Assembly: GCA_019084245.1 (NCBI GenBank)
Contig: JAHRFE010000027.1
Location: forward strand, 333,170 to 397,169
DNA: 64,000 bases
Direction of reading: 5' to 3'
Origin: Hoeflea sp.
Lineage (GTDB): Bacteria; Pseudomonadota; Alphaproteobacteria; Rhizobiales; Rhizobiaceae
This document shows, piece after piece, positions 54,671 through 63,312 of the stretch (the first letter of the stretch is position 1; every line of letters begins with the position of its first letter). A model generated the notes under the pieces. That model searched no databases. It was given only the letters and a program-made list of their open reading frames with translations, and had not been told where the DNA came from. The position numbers and the translations under genes are program-made.

Positions 54671-55138
54671 TCACTCCAGCCACTCCGGCGCCTTGTTGAA
54701 CGGCGTGCCGAAGCGCGCCAGCCACAGGCTGCGGGCGATGCGCCGGGCGATGACGGTGATCGCGCGAGCGGTGTCGGGTTGAAACAGCGTTGCCGCCGTC
54801 TGCTCGAACTGTCCGATCCAGAGCCGGAAATCGTCTTCCTCAAGTCCGGGTAGCGCGTTGTGCTTGACCACCGGCTGTCCGGAATATTCGCCCGAATGCA
54901 ACAGCACCGAGCGCCAGAACCGGTTCATCCGTTCGAGATGCATGTCCCAGATGCCGTCAAGCTTCGCCTCGAACAGCGGCCCCAGCCGCGGATGCTGCCG
55001 GATGTCGGCGTAGAACCGGTCTACCAGAGCAGCGATCTCGTCGGACGAGACATCGACCGCGGGCACGCGCGGCTGCGCGGGCCGGGCTTCGATCACGATT
55101 GGCGCGGGCCTGTCAGGGGCTTGTGGCTTCTCAGCCAT
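54671..55138 (-). CDS. Group III truncated hemoglobin
   Basis: The protein is 155 residues. A conserved alpha-helical globin core includes VDRFYADIRQHPRLGPLFEAKL and WDMHLERMNRFW; the proximal histidine is probably the one in VKHNALPGLEEDDFRLW. The truncated globin lies in a cluster with an NsrR-like regulator, so it may handle nitric oxide or oxygen. It overlaps the 52-residue upstream gene by 8 bases. Confidence 0.85.
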   Translation of the reverse strand: MAEKPQAPDRPAPIVIEARPAQPRVPAVDVSSDEIAALVDRFYADIRQHPRLGPLFEAKLDGIWDMHLERMNRFWRSVLLHSGEYSGQPVVKHNALPGLEEDDFRLWIGQFEQTAATLFQPDTARAITVIARRIARSLWLARFGTPFNKAPEWLE

Positions 55139-55289
55139 AGAATTTCAGCGCGATCATCAGCGTGACCGCCCCCCAGAAACACATGTTGATGAAGGAGCGG
55201 ATCAGCCCGCCATCTTCCTCGACGGTGATTCCGAGTTTCTGGCGAACGAGGTCACCGGGAAGGAGAAAAAGCCATAGCAGTGTTTTCAT
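55131..55289 (-). CDS. Small membrane protein, 52 residues
   Basis: ATG 55287-55289, then MKTLLWLFLLPGDLVRQKLG and a C-terminal helix FINMCFWGAVTLMIALKFYG. Two membrane segments flank a short acidic loop. The stop codon overlaps the globin start by 8 bases, so the two are coupled. I know no named family, but the arrangement with the globin suggests a shared function. Confidence 0.65.
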   Translation of the reverse strand: MKTLLWLFLLPGDLVRQKLGITVEEDGGLIRSFINMCFWGAVTLMIALKFYG

Positions 55290-55303
55290 CACGATCTCTT
55301 TTC

Positions 55304-55320
55304 TGGTATCTCACTTACCA
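55304..55320. promoter_or_regulatory. Candidate NsrR operator
   Basis: The inverted repeat TGGTA-N7-TACCA lies in the 87-base intergenic region between the divergent genes. A direct repeat TACCACTATT occurs at 55316-55325 and 55356-55365, 40 bases apart. Both would suit dimer binding near both promoters. Confidence 0.45.
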
Positions 55321-55376
55321 CTATTCGATCTTGCGGCTAAAAGCAATATTCGTAATACCACTATTGAGGTTCGACC

Positions 55377-55766
55377 ATGCGCCTGACCCTTCACACCGAC
55401 TACGCCTTCCGCGTTCTGATGGCGCTCGGCCGCGCGCCCGACCAGGTCAAGTCCGTCGACGATCTGGCGCGCGAATTCGGCGTGTCCAAGAACCATCTGA
55501 TGAAGGTGGCGCAGAACCTGACTGCCGGCGGCTTCGTCTCGACCGTGCGCGGCCGCAAGGGCGGCCTGCGCCTGGCCATGCTCCCGGACGAGATCAACCT
55601 CAAGGCGGTGGCGCTGCACATGGAGCCCGATTTCAACATTGCCGGCTGCTTTGGCGATGAAGACTGCGTGTTTCTGCCGGGTTGCGGGCTCAAGGGCGTG
55701 CTCGGCCAGGCCAAAATGGCGTTTTTGCAGACGCTCGACAAGCGCGATCTGGCGTCGATCCTGTAG
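55377..55766 (+). CDS. nsrR: Rrf2-family regulator, NsrR-like
   Basis: The protein is 129 residues with an N-terminal winged helix (MRLTLHTDYAFRVLMALG, VSKNHLMKVAQNL, RGRKGGLRLA). The Fe-S cysteines Cys91, Cys97 and Cys103 (GCFGDEDCVFLPGC) have nearly the spacing of NsrR. NsrR senses nitric oxide and represses detoxification genes; the divergent globin gene would be a target. Other Rrf2 regulators cannot be fully excluded. Confidence 0.82.
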   Translation: MRLTLHTDYAFRVLMALGRAPDQVKSVDDLAREFGVSKNHLMKVAQNLTAGGFVSTVRGRKGGLRLAMLPDEINLKAVALHMEPDFNIAGCFGDEDCVFLPGCGLKGVLGQAKMAFLQTLDKRDLASIL

Positions 55767-55801
55767 AAGGTCGGAGGTCCGATAGTCCGGGACACGCCCC
55801 C

Positions 55802-56077
55802 AAACGCCGTCATGCCGGGCCTGGCCCGGCATCCGGCGGGCGAGCGTCCGCCGGGTCAAAGGACTCTTTTCGCCCAAGGACTTGGGCGGGCTGGACCCCG
55901 GATCAAGTCCGGGGTGACGGAGAACGAGAGACCCTCGCCAACCTGGCGCTCCAAAAACGCTCCGCACGCATGATCTGGCTTCGATCACGCCGCGGAGGTT
56001 CGAAGTTCAGTCCCCCAACACGCTTCCCAAACGCCGTCATGCCGGGCCTGACCCGGCATCCAGCGGGCGAGCGTCCG
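55802..56077. repeat. 49-bp dispersed repeat, two copies
   Basis: 55802-55850 and 56029-56077 match at all but two of 49 positions (AAACGCCGTCATGCCGGGCC ...). The arms contain GCCGGG/CCCGGC stems and are followed by similar GGATC(C)CCGG-type hairpins. They fill the 557-base gap between the NsrR-like gene and the helicase; I see no gene there. Confidence 0.75.
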
Positions 56078-56323
56078 CGAGCCGGAGGACTCCTTGGAGC
56101 TTGCGTCCGTTGCGGCTTGAGTGGTCTCTCACCGTGCCGACGCGCGGTGGCTGGATCCCGGCGCGGGGGCCGGGATGATCTAGAAACCGAGGGCCCACCA
56201 CAGACCTCCACCCGCACTTTCTACAACACAGACACATGACGGAGAACGCGCGGCTCGCCACAACCCATCCACTGCCCGCATTCCCATGCGCGACAGCCCG
56301 AGGCGAATCTGCCATGAGGGATC

Positions 56324-57451
56324 ATGAAGTTTTCACCCCAACAGGATGAGGCGCTCAAAGCCGTCTCGCGCTGGCTCAAGGACGGGCGGTCGCCGATCTT
56401 CCGGCTGTTCGGCTATGCCGGCACCGGCAAGACGACGCTCGCCAAGTATTTCGCCGACAATGTCGAGGGCGAAGTGCTGTTTGCGGCCTTCACCGGCAAG
56501 GCGGCGCAGGTGCTGCGCGCCCGCGGCGCCAAGAACGCCCGCACCATCCATTCGCTGATCTACCGGCCGCGCGGCGAGGAGGAGGTCTCCGACGAAGAGA
56601 CCGGCAAGACCACCGTTTCTCCGATGTTCGCCATCAACCGCCAGAGCCCGCTCGCCCAGGCGGCGCTGATCATCATCGACGAATGCTCGATGGTTGACGA
56701 GGCGCTCGGCAAGGACCTGATGAGCTTCGGCACGCCGATCCTGGTGCTGGGCGATCCCGGCCAGTTGCCGCCGATCTCGGGCGGCGGCTACTTCACCGAA
56801 CACGAGCCCGACATTCTGCTCACCGAGATCCACCGCCAGGCCCGCGACAACCCGATCATCGATCTGGCCATGCATGTGCGCGAAGGCCGCGAGATCATGC
56901 ATGGCGACTACGGCACCGCCCAGGTGATCGGCAAGAACGAGGTCGACCGCGACATGGTGCTCGCAGCCGACCAGGTGCTGGTCGGCACCAACCGCACGCG
57001 GCGGCGCTACAACCAGCGCCTGCGCGAACTCAAAGGCTTCGACCAGGCCTTTCCGCAGGCCGGCGACAAGCTGGTGTGCCTGAGGAACGATCCCGCCAAG
57101 GGCCTGCTCAACGGCTCGCTCTGGCAGGTGATGACCTCGTCGAAGGAAACCGTCAAACCCGGCATCAACTTGCTTGTCCGCCCCGAGGACGACGACATGG
57201 AGCGCGGCTCGGCCAAGATCAAGCTGCTGAAAAGCGCCTTCGACGACCCCGATCTCGAGATCCCCTGGCAGACCAAGAAGCGTTACGACGATTTCGACTA
57301 CGGCTACGCGCTCACCGTGCACAAGGCGCAAGGCTCGCAATGGAACTCCGTCGTCCTCTTCGACGAAAGCTGGGCTTTTCGCGACAGCCGCGAGCGGTGG
57401 CTCTATACGGCGATCACAAGGGCTGCGGAGCGGCTGGTGATTGTAAGGTAG
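56324..57451 (+). CDS. RecD/Dda-type ATP-dependent helicase
   Basis: This 375-residue superfamily 1B helicase has Walker A GYAGTGKTT, IIIDECSMVD (motif II), LGDPGQLPPI (motif III) and, near the C-terminus, YALTVHKAQGSQW and LYTAITRAAERL. It lacks the extra domains of full RecD, so it is a compact Dda-like enzyme. The substrate is unknown. Confidence 0.9.
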   Translation: MKFSPQQDEALKAVSRWLKDGRSPIFRLFGYAGTGKTTLAKYFADNVEGEVLFAAFTGKAAQVLRARGAKNARTIHSLIYRPRGEEEVSDEETGKTTVSPMFAINRQSPLAQAALIIIDECSMVDEALGKDLMSFGTPILVLGDPGQLPPISGGGYFTEHEPDILLTEIHRQARDNPIIDLAMHVREGREIMHGDYGTAQVIGKNEVDRDMVLAADQVLVGTNRTRRRYNQRLRELKGFDQAFPQAGDKLVCLRNDPAKGLLNGSLWQVMTSSKETVKPGINLLVRPEDDDMERGSAKIKLLKSAFDDPDLEIPWQTKKRYDDFDYGYALTVHKAQGSQWNSVVLFDESWAFRDSRERWLYTAITRAAERLVIVR

Positions 57452-57534
57452 GGGGCATTCGCCTAAGTCCGCATTTGGTGTGCGGCATGGCTGCCTTCGA
57501 GTAATAAGGAAGTGATTGCACAAATACGTCAAAT

Positions 57535-57550
57535 TTGATATATTTATCAA
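57535..57550. promoter_or_regulatory. Candidate XRE operator
   Basis: The inverted repeat TTGATA-N4-TATCAA lies in an AT-rich stretch about 58 bases before the XRE gene, the expected site for an XRE-family autorepressor. Confidence 0.5.
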
Positions 57551-57608
57551 GGATGGAGACTCCGCAGTGTAACGTTAATTTCGCTCTCGGGCGGAAACGG
57601 AATGTGAC

Positions 57609-57896
57609 ATGACCAAGCTGAATGATCTCAAATCGACCCTGCTGCAGCGCCCCGATCTACGCGCCGAATACGAGGCTCTGGATGAAGAATTCTCGATCGC
57701 CGAAGCGCTGATCCGAGCCCGCGCGGGCGCCGACATGACGCAGGAGCAGGTCGCCGAGAAAATGCAGACCTCTCAGTCCTATGTCGCCAAGCTCGAAAGC
57801 GGGCGCGTCAGCCCGTCGATGAAGTCCCTGCAGCGCTACGCCGCCGCCACCGGCGCGCGGCTGAAGATCAGCTTTGAGCAGGCGGTGGCGCCATGA
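57609..57896 (+). CDS. XRE-family helix-turn-helix protein (antitoxin-like)
   Basis: The protein is 95 residues. A short helical N-terminus (LRAEYEALDEEFSIAEALIRARAGADM) precedes the HTH (TQEQVAEKMQTSQSYVAKLESG). It resembles HigA-type antitoxins, but no RelE-fold toxin is upstream. Its last 58 codons are repeated at 59206-59381. The stop overlaps the start of the next gene (ATGA). Confidence 0.85.
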   Translation: MTKLNDLKSTLLQRPDLRAEYEALDEEFSIAEALIRARAGADMTQEQVAEKMQTSQSYVAKLESGRVSPSMKSLQRYAAATGARLKISFEQAVAP

Positions 57897-58651
57897 CCCC
57901 GGATAATGAAAAAACGCTCACCCTTTATATCAAGGCTTACACGCCGATAACGATTCCGATGGCGCGTTTGGCAAAGTACATGCAGGCGTTTGCCGCGATG
58001 CTCAGCAACGAACATGGTGTGCACTTCAGTGAATTGAAATGTGGAAGCACCCAGCTTGTCGCTCGCGTAGATCGCGAGGAAGTGCCGAAGGTAGAAAATC
58101 AGTTAGATCGAGTTCGTCGGAAAGACGCGAGCCAAGACGCTTTACGAGCTTGGGATGAGATCGATCGGCTTCTCGCCGATGATAATGCGACTGGTTTTAT
58201 CTATGAAGGGGAAAATCAGACGGCTCAGATCATTGAATTTCCCGGGATCCAGCGGCCTAAACCAGTCAAGTATGGCCCCTTCACACAGGATGGTAGCCTT
58301 GACGGTGTTCTGGTGAGCGTTACGGGTGCGGATCAGACAATCCATATTCAGCTTCAGAATGGTGATCTCAAATATACAGGCATCGAAACTGACAGGGAAA
58401 CGGCCCGCAGGCTTGCCCAGCATTTTTTCGAACCGATTCGTCTTCATGGCGTCGGGAGGTGGATGCGTGAAGATGATGGCACATGGGTCCTGAAGCGGTT
58501 CAAAGTCCACAGCTTTGATGCGCTTAAGAACCTTGAGCTTGCGGATGTTGTCGAGGAGTTGCGCAGCACGGAAGGAAGCAAATGGAGTAAAATGGAAGAT
58601 CCATTGGCGGCCTTAGATGACCTTCGTGATGGCAAGGATGGCCTGCACTAA
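57893..58651 (+). CDS. Unknown protein of an XRE/PIN cassette
   Basis: The 252-residue protein has no recognised domain. The N-terminal third is mixed (TLTLYIKAYTPITIPMARLAKYMQAF), the middle is beta-rich (GVLVSVTGADQTIHIQLQNG), and the C-terminus is charged and helical. It overlaps both neighbours by 4 and 1 bases respectively, indicating one transcript. GC is lower than in the flanking genes. It may be a PIN partner. Confidence 0.65.
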   Translation: MTPDNEKTLTLYIKAYTPITIPMARLAKYMQAFAAMLSNEHGVHFSELKCGSTQLVARVDREEVPKVENQLDRVRRKDASQDALRAWDEIDRLLADDNATGFIYEGENQTAQIIEFPGIQRPKPVKYGPFTQDGSLDGVLVSVTGADQTIHIQLQNGDLKYTGIETDRETARRLAQHFFEPIRLHGVGRWMREDDGTWVLKRFKVHSFDALKNLELADVVEELRSTEGSKWSKMEDPLAALDDLRDGKDGLH

Positions 58652-59181
58652 TGGTGGTTTTTGACACATCCATCTTGCTTTTGCTACTATATCCTGATGC
58701 GAAACCACCGATTGATCCAGCAACCGGGGCAGCTGTGGCGAAAGCCTCTGATCGCATCCAGCACTTGGTCGAGGTGCTGTCGAATGCCAAGGAGAAGATT
58801 GTAATTCCAACGCCTGTTTTGAGCGAACTGCTTGTTAATGCCGGTGAGGCAACAAGCCAATATCTCGATATTCTGAATGGACAGGCGGTTTTTCGGATCG
58901 CGCCGTTCGATCAGAAGGCTGCAATCGAAGCGGCGATCGCGATGAGCGATGCATTGAGCCGTGGGGGAATTCGCATCGACACAACCAATCCGAATGCGAC
59001 GCGCGGCAAGATCAAGTTCGATCGGCAGATTGTCGCAATTGCCAAGGCTGAAAACGCAATAGCGGTTTATTCTGATGATGATGACGTTGTGAAATACGCA
59101 CGGCACGCTGGAATGAAAGCTTACCGCTCGGTCGATCTCGATTTGCCTCCTGAAGATTTGCAAACAACGATGGAATTCTAG
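58651..59181 (+). CDS. PIN-domain protein
   Basis: The protein is 176 residues. It begins VVFDTSILLLLLYPD and has a Glu in PTPVLSELLV, then KFDRQIVAIAKAENAIAVYSDDDDVVKYA, giving the acidic PIN cluster. It is longer than ordinary VapC because of an insert after the first helix. It is probably an RNase. It starts at the last base of the preceding stop codon. Confidence 0.85.
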   Translation: MVVFDTSILLLLLYPDAKPPIDPATGAAVAKASDRIQHLVEVLSNAKEKIVIPTPVLSELLVNAGEATSQYLDILNGQAVFRIAPFDQKAAIEAAIAMSDALSRGGIRIDTTNPNATRGKIKFDRQIVAIAKAENAIAVYSDDDDVVKYARHAGMKAYRSVDLDLPPEDLQTTMEF

Positions 59182-59205
59182 CTTAAAACGCATCGTTGGT
59201 GAGCA

Positions 59206-59381
59206 GCGCGGGAGCCGACATGACGCAGGAGCAGGTGGCCGAGAAGATGCAGACCTCGCAATCCTATGTCGCCAAGCTCGAAAGCGGCCGCGTCAGCCCG
59301 TCGATGAAGGCCCTTCAGCGCTACGCGGCCGCCACCGGCGCGCGGCTGAAGATCAGCTTCGAGCCTCTGGCTATGCCGTGA
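59206..59381 (+). pseudogene. Partial second copy of the XRE gene
   Basis: It encodes GADMTQEQVAEKMQTSQSY ... like the full XRE gene, but the first ~37 codons are missing and the upstream bases are unrelated. A short frame from 59196 could still express an isolated HTH. It differs from the full copy mainly by synonymous changes, so it was probably under selection as protein for some time before truncation. Confidence 0.75.
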
Positions 59382-59551
59382 CAGCGGCTTGCCGCGTCCG
59401 CTGATCACCCTGGATCACGACCGCGAATGAGCCACGGCCAACGAGCCCGAATGCCCGTACGACTCAGGCCATGGCAAAGAACCGCGCTACAGCCTTCATT
59501 TCGCCCCGTTCTTAAGAACTTGTTAAGGCTTCAAACCTTTTGGAGGTCTTC

Positions 59552-60859
59552 ATGGCGCTTGGCGCATCGCATCGCTTGCAGGACGGCGTCCTCGCCGTCG
59601 AGACCATGACGCGCTTTGCGCTTGCCGTGCTGGCGCTTGCGTCCGGCGTCTACACCTATCTCGGGGTACGCAGTCTGCTGGACGGTTCGCCGACCGCAAT
59701 CTTCTTCGCCGCCATCATCTACTCGGCTTCGGTCTCGGTGGCGATCTACGCCTTCTGGTCCTACATGGCGCGCTTCTATCCGCATGTCACCGGAGCCGCG
59801 TCCCGCGGTGCCATGATCGGCGTGATGGCGCTTGGCTGCGCCATGATCATCGCCATGTCGAGCTGGCTGAACGCGGCAGCCCTTGCCGGCTCCGCGGCGC
59901 TCGAACAGCATCTGGCCGAGACGGTGCAGGACTACACCGCCGACCTCGACCAGGCGCATCAGAACGCGCTCGCCGCCCAAAGCTTGCTGCCCGACATCCA
60001 GCGGACATCGGAACGCTTTTCACGGCTTGCGGAAGACGAACGCCAGAACGGGGCACTGACGGGAACAATGGGGTCCGGCAGTGTCGTCCAGCTTCTGTCG
60101 CAGATGTCCTCGCAGTTGAGCGAGCTCGAGACCGGCATCATTGCCTCGCGTGAACGGGTCACCACGCTGTTTGACCAGGGGCGCGGCCATCTTGCAACCA
60201 TGCGCACGCTTGTGTCGGCGCCGGGCGCCGTGGCGCCGCGCAGTGACGACTTCTCTGCCGAGGTCGTGGCGCTCTCCGGCGTCATTACCTCGCTGGAACA
60301 GACCTCGATTGCACCCTCCGTCAAGCGCGCGGCCGAAGACCTGTCGCTCGGCTTCATCGCGCCGGTCGCCGATGGCAGGGCCGCCGATCTTGCGGACCGC
60401 CAGGATCAGGTCATGCAGACGATCCGCGCTTCGGTCTCCGCCCAGTCGTTGGTGCTTTCGCAGGCCGCGGACGATATTCTGGCGCGGGAACCGGTGGCCG
60501 AGCGCCGCTTCGTGCCGCTGTCTTCCGCAGAAGCCGTCCTGCGCTATGCCGCCGAATTCATTCCGGCCTGGGCAGGCGCAATCTCCATCGACCTGCTGCC
60601 CGCCGTTCTCGTCTTCATCCTGGCCATCGTTCACGGGGCAATCCGGAGCCAGGAGCAGCGGTTGCCCTTTGCGCAGCGGATCACCGCGGCAGAACTTCTG
60701 GAGGCGCTCGAGGTGCAGCGCGCGCTTGGCCGCCATGGGGTCGACGTGGAGCAGGCGGTGCAGACAGTGGAAACCGAGGACGAGCGCGGGCGGACGGAGT
60801 CCAACATCACCAGCCTCGACATGTCCGTGAAGGCGCCGCGCAAGGGGCCGCCCGCGTGA
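59552..60859 (+). CDS. Membrane protein with long coiled-coil domain
   Basis: The protein is 435 residues from the ATG at 59552 (GGAGG upstream). Three N-terminal membrane helices, a long extracytoplasmic helical region (about 115-330), one more membrane helix near 345-370 and a cytoplasmic tail are visible. I recognise no family. It overlaps the following ClpP-like gene (GTGA), so the two very likely act together. Confidence 0.7.
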   Translation: MALGASHRLQDGVLAVETMTRFALAVLALASGVYTYLGVRSLLDGSPTAIFFAAIIYSASVSVAIYAFWSYMARFYPHVTGAASRGAMIGVMALGCAMIIAMSSWLNAAALAGSAALEQHLAETVQDYTADLDQAHQNALAAQSLLPDIQRTSERFSRLAEDERQNGALTGTMGSGSVVQLLSQMSSQLSELETGIIASRERVTTLFDQGRGHLATMRTLVSAPGAVAPRSDDFSAEVVALSGVITSLEQTSIAPSVKRAAEDLSLGFIAPVADGRAADLADRQDQVMQTIRASVSAQSLVLSQAADDILAREPVAERRFVPLSSAEAVLRYAAEFIPAWAGAISIDLLPAVLVFILAIVHGAIRSQEQRLPFAQRITAAELLEALEVQRALGRHGVDVEQAVQTVETEDERGRTESNITSLDMSVKAPRKGPPA

Positions 60860-61653
60860 CCCCCCCGTCGCTTGGCTCGCGCCTGAAGAATGCTTTTCTC
60901 AGAGCCGACGACGGCCTGCTGATGCGCGGCGCCTTCTTCGCGCTTCTCGCGGCATCGGGCGCCTTTCTCTTCATCGACTTGAGGGAAATGAGCCTGGCGC
61001 GTGCGGCACTTCCCGGCCATGATCCGATGACGACGGACGCCCCAGTGCTTCCGCCTGCGTTGACGGAAGGTGGTCGACAGGCGCCGCCGGTGGAACCGGA
61101 GAGTTCTCCCGAAGTGCTTCGCCAGCCGATGCGCTTCGAACTCCTGCCCGGGGGCCAGCTCAGGGCGGAAGGATCGATCGATCCTGGGGCTGCCGGCCGC
61201 TTCACGGAAGAGATCGCGGCGCGCGGCGAGTATGTGAAAACGGTGTCGCTGAATTCGCCGGGCGGCTCGGTCGACGATGCGCTGGCGATGGCGAAACTGA
61301 TCCGGGAAAAGGGCCTCAACACCAAGGTGGCGACGAAGGCGCTCTGCGCGTCCTCCTGCCCGCTGGTCTTTTCCGGCGGCGTCGCGCGCGAGGCGGAAGC
61401 GGACGCTATTGTCGGCGTCCATCAGGTCTTCAACGCCGGACAGGAAAAGCCGTCCGCCGAGCAGGCCATGTCCGGCGCCCAGAGCACGACGGCGCGCATT
61501 GCCCGGCATCTGGACGAGATGGGCATCGGCAACGGGCTCTGGATCCACGCCCTGGAAACGCCGCCGGACCGGCTCTACTATCTGACGCCCGAGGAGATGG
61601 TGGAGTTCAAGCTCATAACCGCACCGGTGGCGACGGCCCAGCAGGCCGACTAG
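60856..61653 (+). CDS. ClpP-like periplasmic protein (COG3904-like)
   Basis: The protein is 265 residues from GTG 60856, with an N-terminal membrane anchor. A ClpP/crotonase-like domain contains LNSPGGSVDDALAMAKLI and ALCASSCPLVFSGG, with a Ser in the nucleophile position, then VGVHQVF as the possible catalytic His. It is translationally coupled to the membrane protein before it. The target is unknown. Confidence 0.8.
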   Translation: MTPPSLGSRLKNAFLRADDGLLMRGAFFALLAASGAFLFIDLREMSLARAALPGHDPMTTDAPVLPPALTEGGRQAPPVEPESSPEVLRQPMRFELLPGGQLRAEGSIDPGAAGRFTEEIAARGEYVKTVSLNSPGGSVDDALAMAKLIREKGLNTKVATKALCASSCPLVFSGGVAREAEADAIVGVHQVFNAGQEKPSAEQAMSGAQSTTARIARHLDEMGIGNGLWIHALETPPDRLYYLTPEEMVEFKLITAPVATAQQAD

Positions 61654-61718
61654 ATTTTCCCTGCGGAAGCCGCGGCAACCCTGCCGCCGGAACCCATGTC
61701 CCGGCGGCGGAAGTCTTC

Positions 61719-62840
<1,122 letters not shown>

Positions 62841-62874
62841 GGTCTTGGGGGTCCTTTTCAGTGGAGTCTTCCAA

Positions 62875-62889
62875 GTATATAGTTTATAC
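62875..62889. promoter_or_regulatory. Candidate HxlR operator
   Basis: The inverted repeat GTATA-N5-TATAC lies in the 101-base gap between the divergent oxidoreductase and HxlR genes, close to where -10/-35 elements of both would be. Confidence 0.5.
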
Positions 62890-62941
62890 CAAGGTTCAAG
62901 AACGCACTGTGAATCGACTAGGTATAGGTGAGGAAACCACC

Positions 62942-63310
62942 ATGGATGCAAAAACCTGCCAGAGCTTTTCCGCGAGCTGTCCGAGCCGGCTTCTGTTCGA
63001 CCAGATCGCCGACAAATGGTCGATGATGGTGCTCACCGTTCTCGACGCCGGCCCGATGCGCTTCAACGCCATCAAGCGCCATCTCGAAGGCATCACCCAG
63101 AAGGCGCTGACCGAATGCCTGAGGCGGCTCGAGCGCAACGGGCTGGTCGAGCGCCGCGTGCTGCCAACCTCTCCGGTGGGCGTCGAATACGAGATCACGC
63201 CCCTGGGCCGGACCCTGCAGCCGCCGTTCAAGGCGCTCTATGCCTGGACCATGGAGCAGATGCCGGAAGTCGAGGCGGCGCGCCGGGCCTTTGATGCGCG
63301 CGCCCGCTGA
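62942..63310 (+). CDS. HxlR-family transcriptional regulator
   Basis: The protein is 122 residues from ATG 62942. The winged helix of the HxlR family is visible in DQIADKWSMMVLTVLDAGPMRFNAIKRHLEGITQKALTECLRRLERNGL. Cys residues near the N-terminus (CQSFSASCPS) are typical of redox- or aldehyde-sensing members. It is divergent from the Old Yellow Enzyme gene. Confidence 0.92.
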   Translation: MDAKTCQSFSASCPSRLLFDQIADKWSMMVLTVLDAGPMRFNAIKRHLEGITQKALTECLRRLERNGLVERRVLPTSPVGVEYEITPLGRTLQPPFKALYAWTMEQMPEVEAARRAFDARAR

Positions 63311-63312
63311 TT

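Larger units (their letters stand above)
57721..59381. repeat. 176-bp direct repeat enclosing the unknown/PIN genes
   Basis: 57721-57896 and 59206-59381 align without gaps and differ at about ten positions over the first 155 bases, mostly third codon positions. Both end in a stop codon. The repeat is the HTH part of the XRE gene. The two AT-rich genes lie between the copies. Confidence 0.85.
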
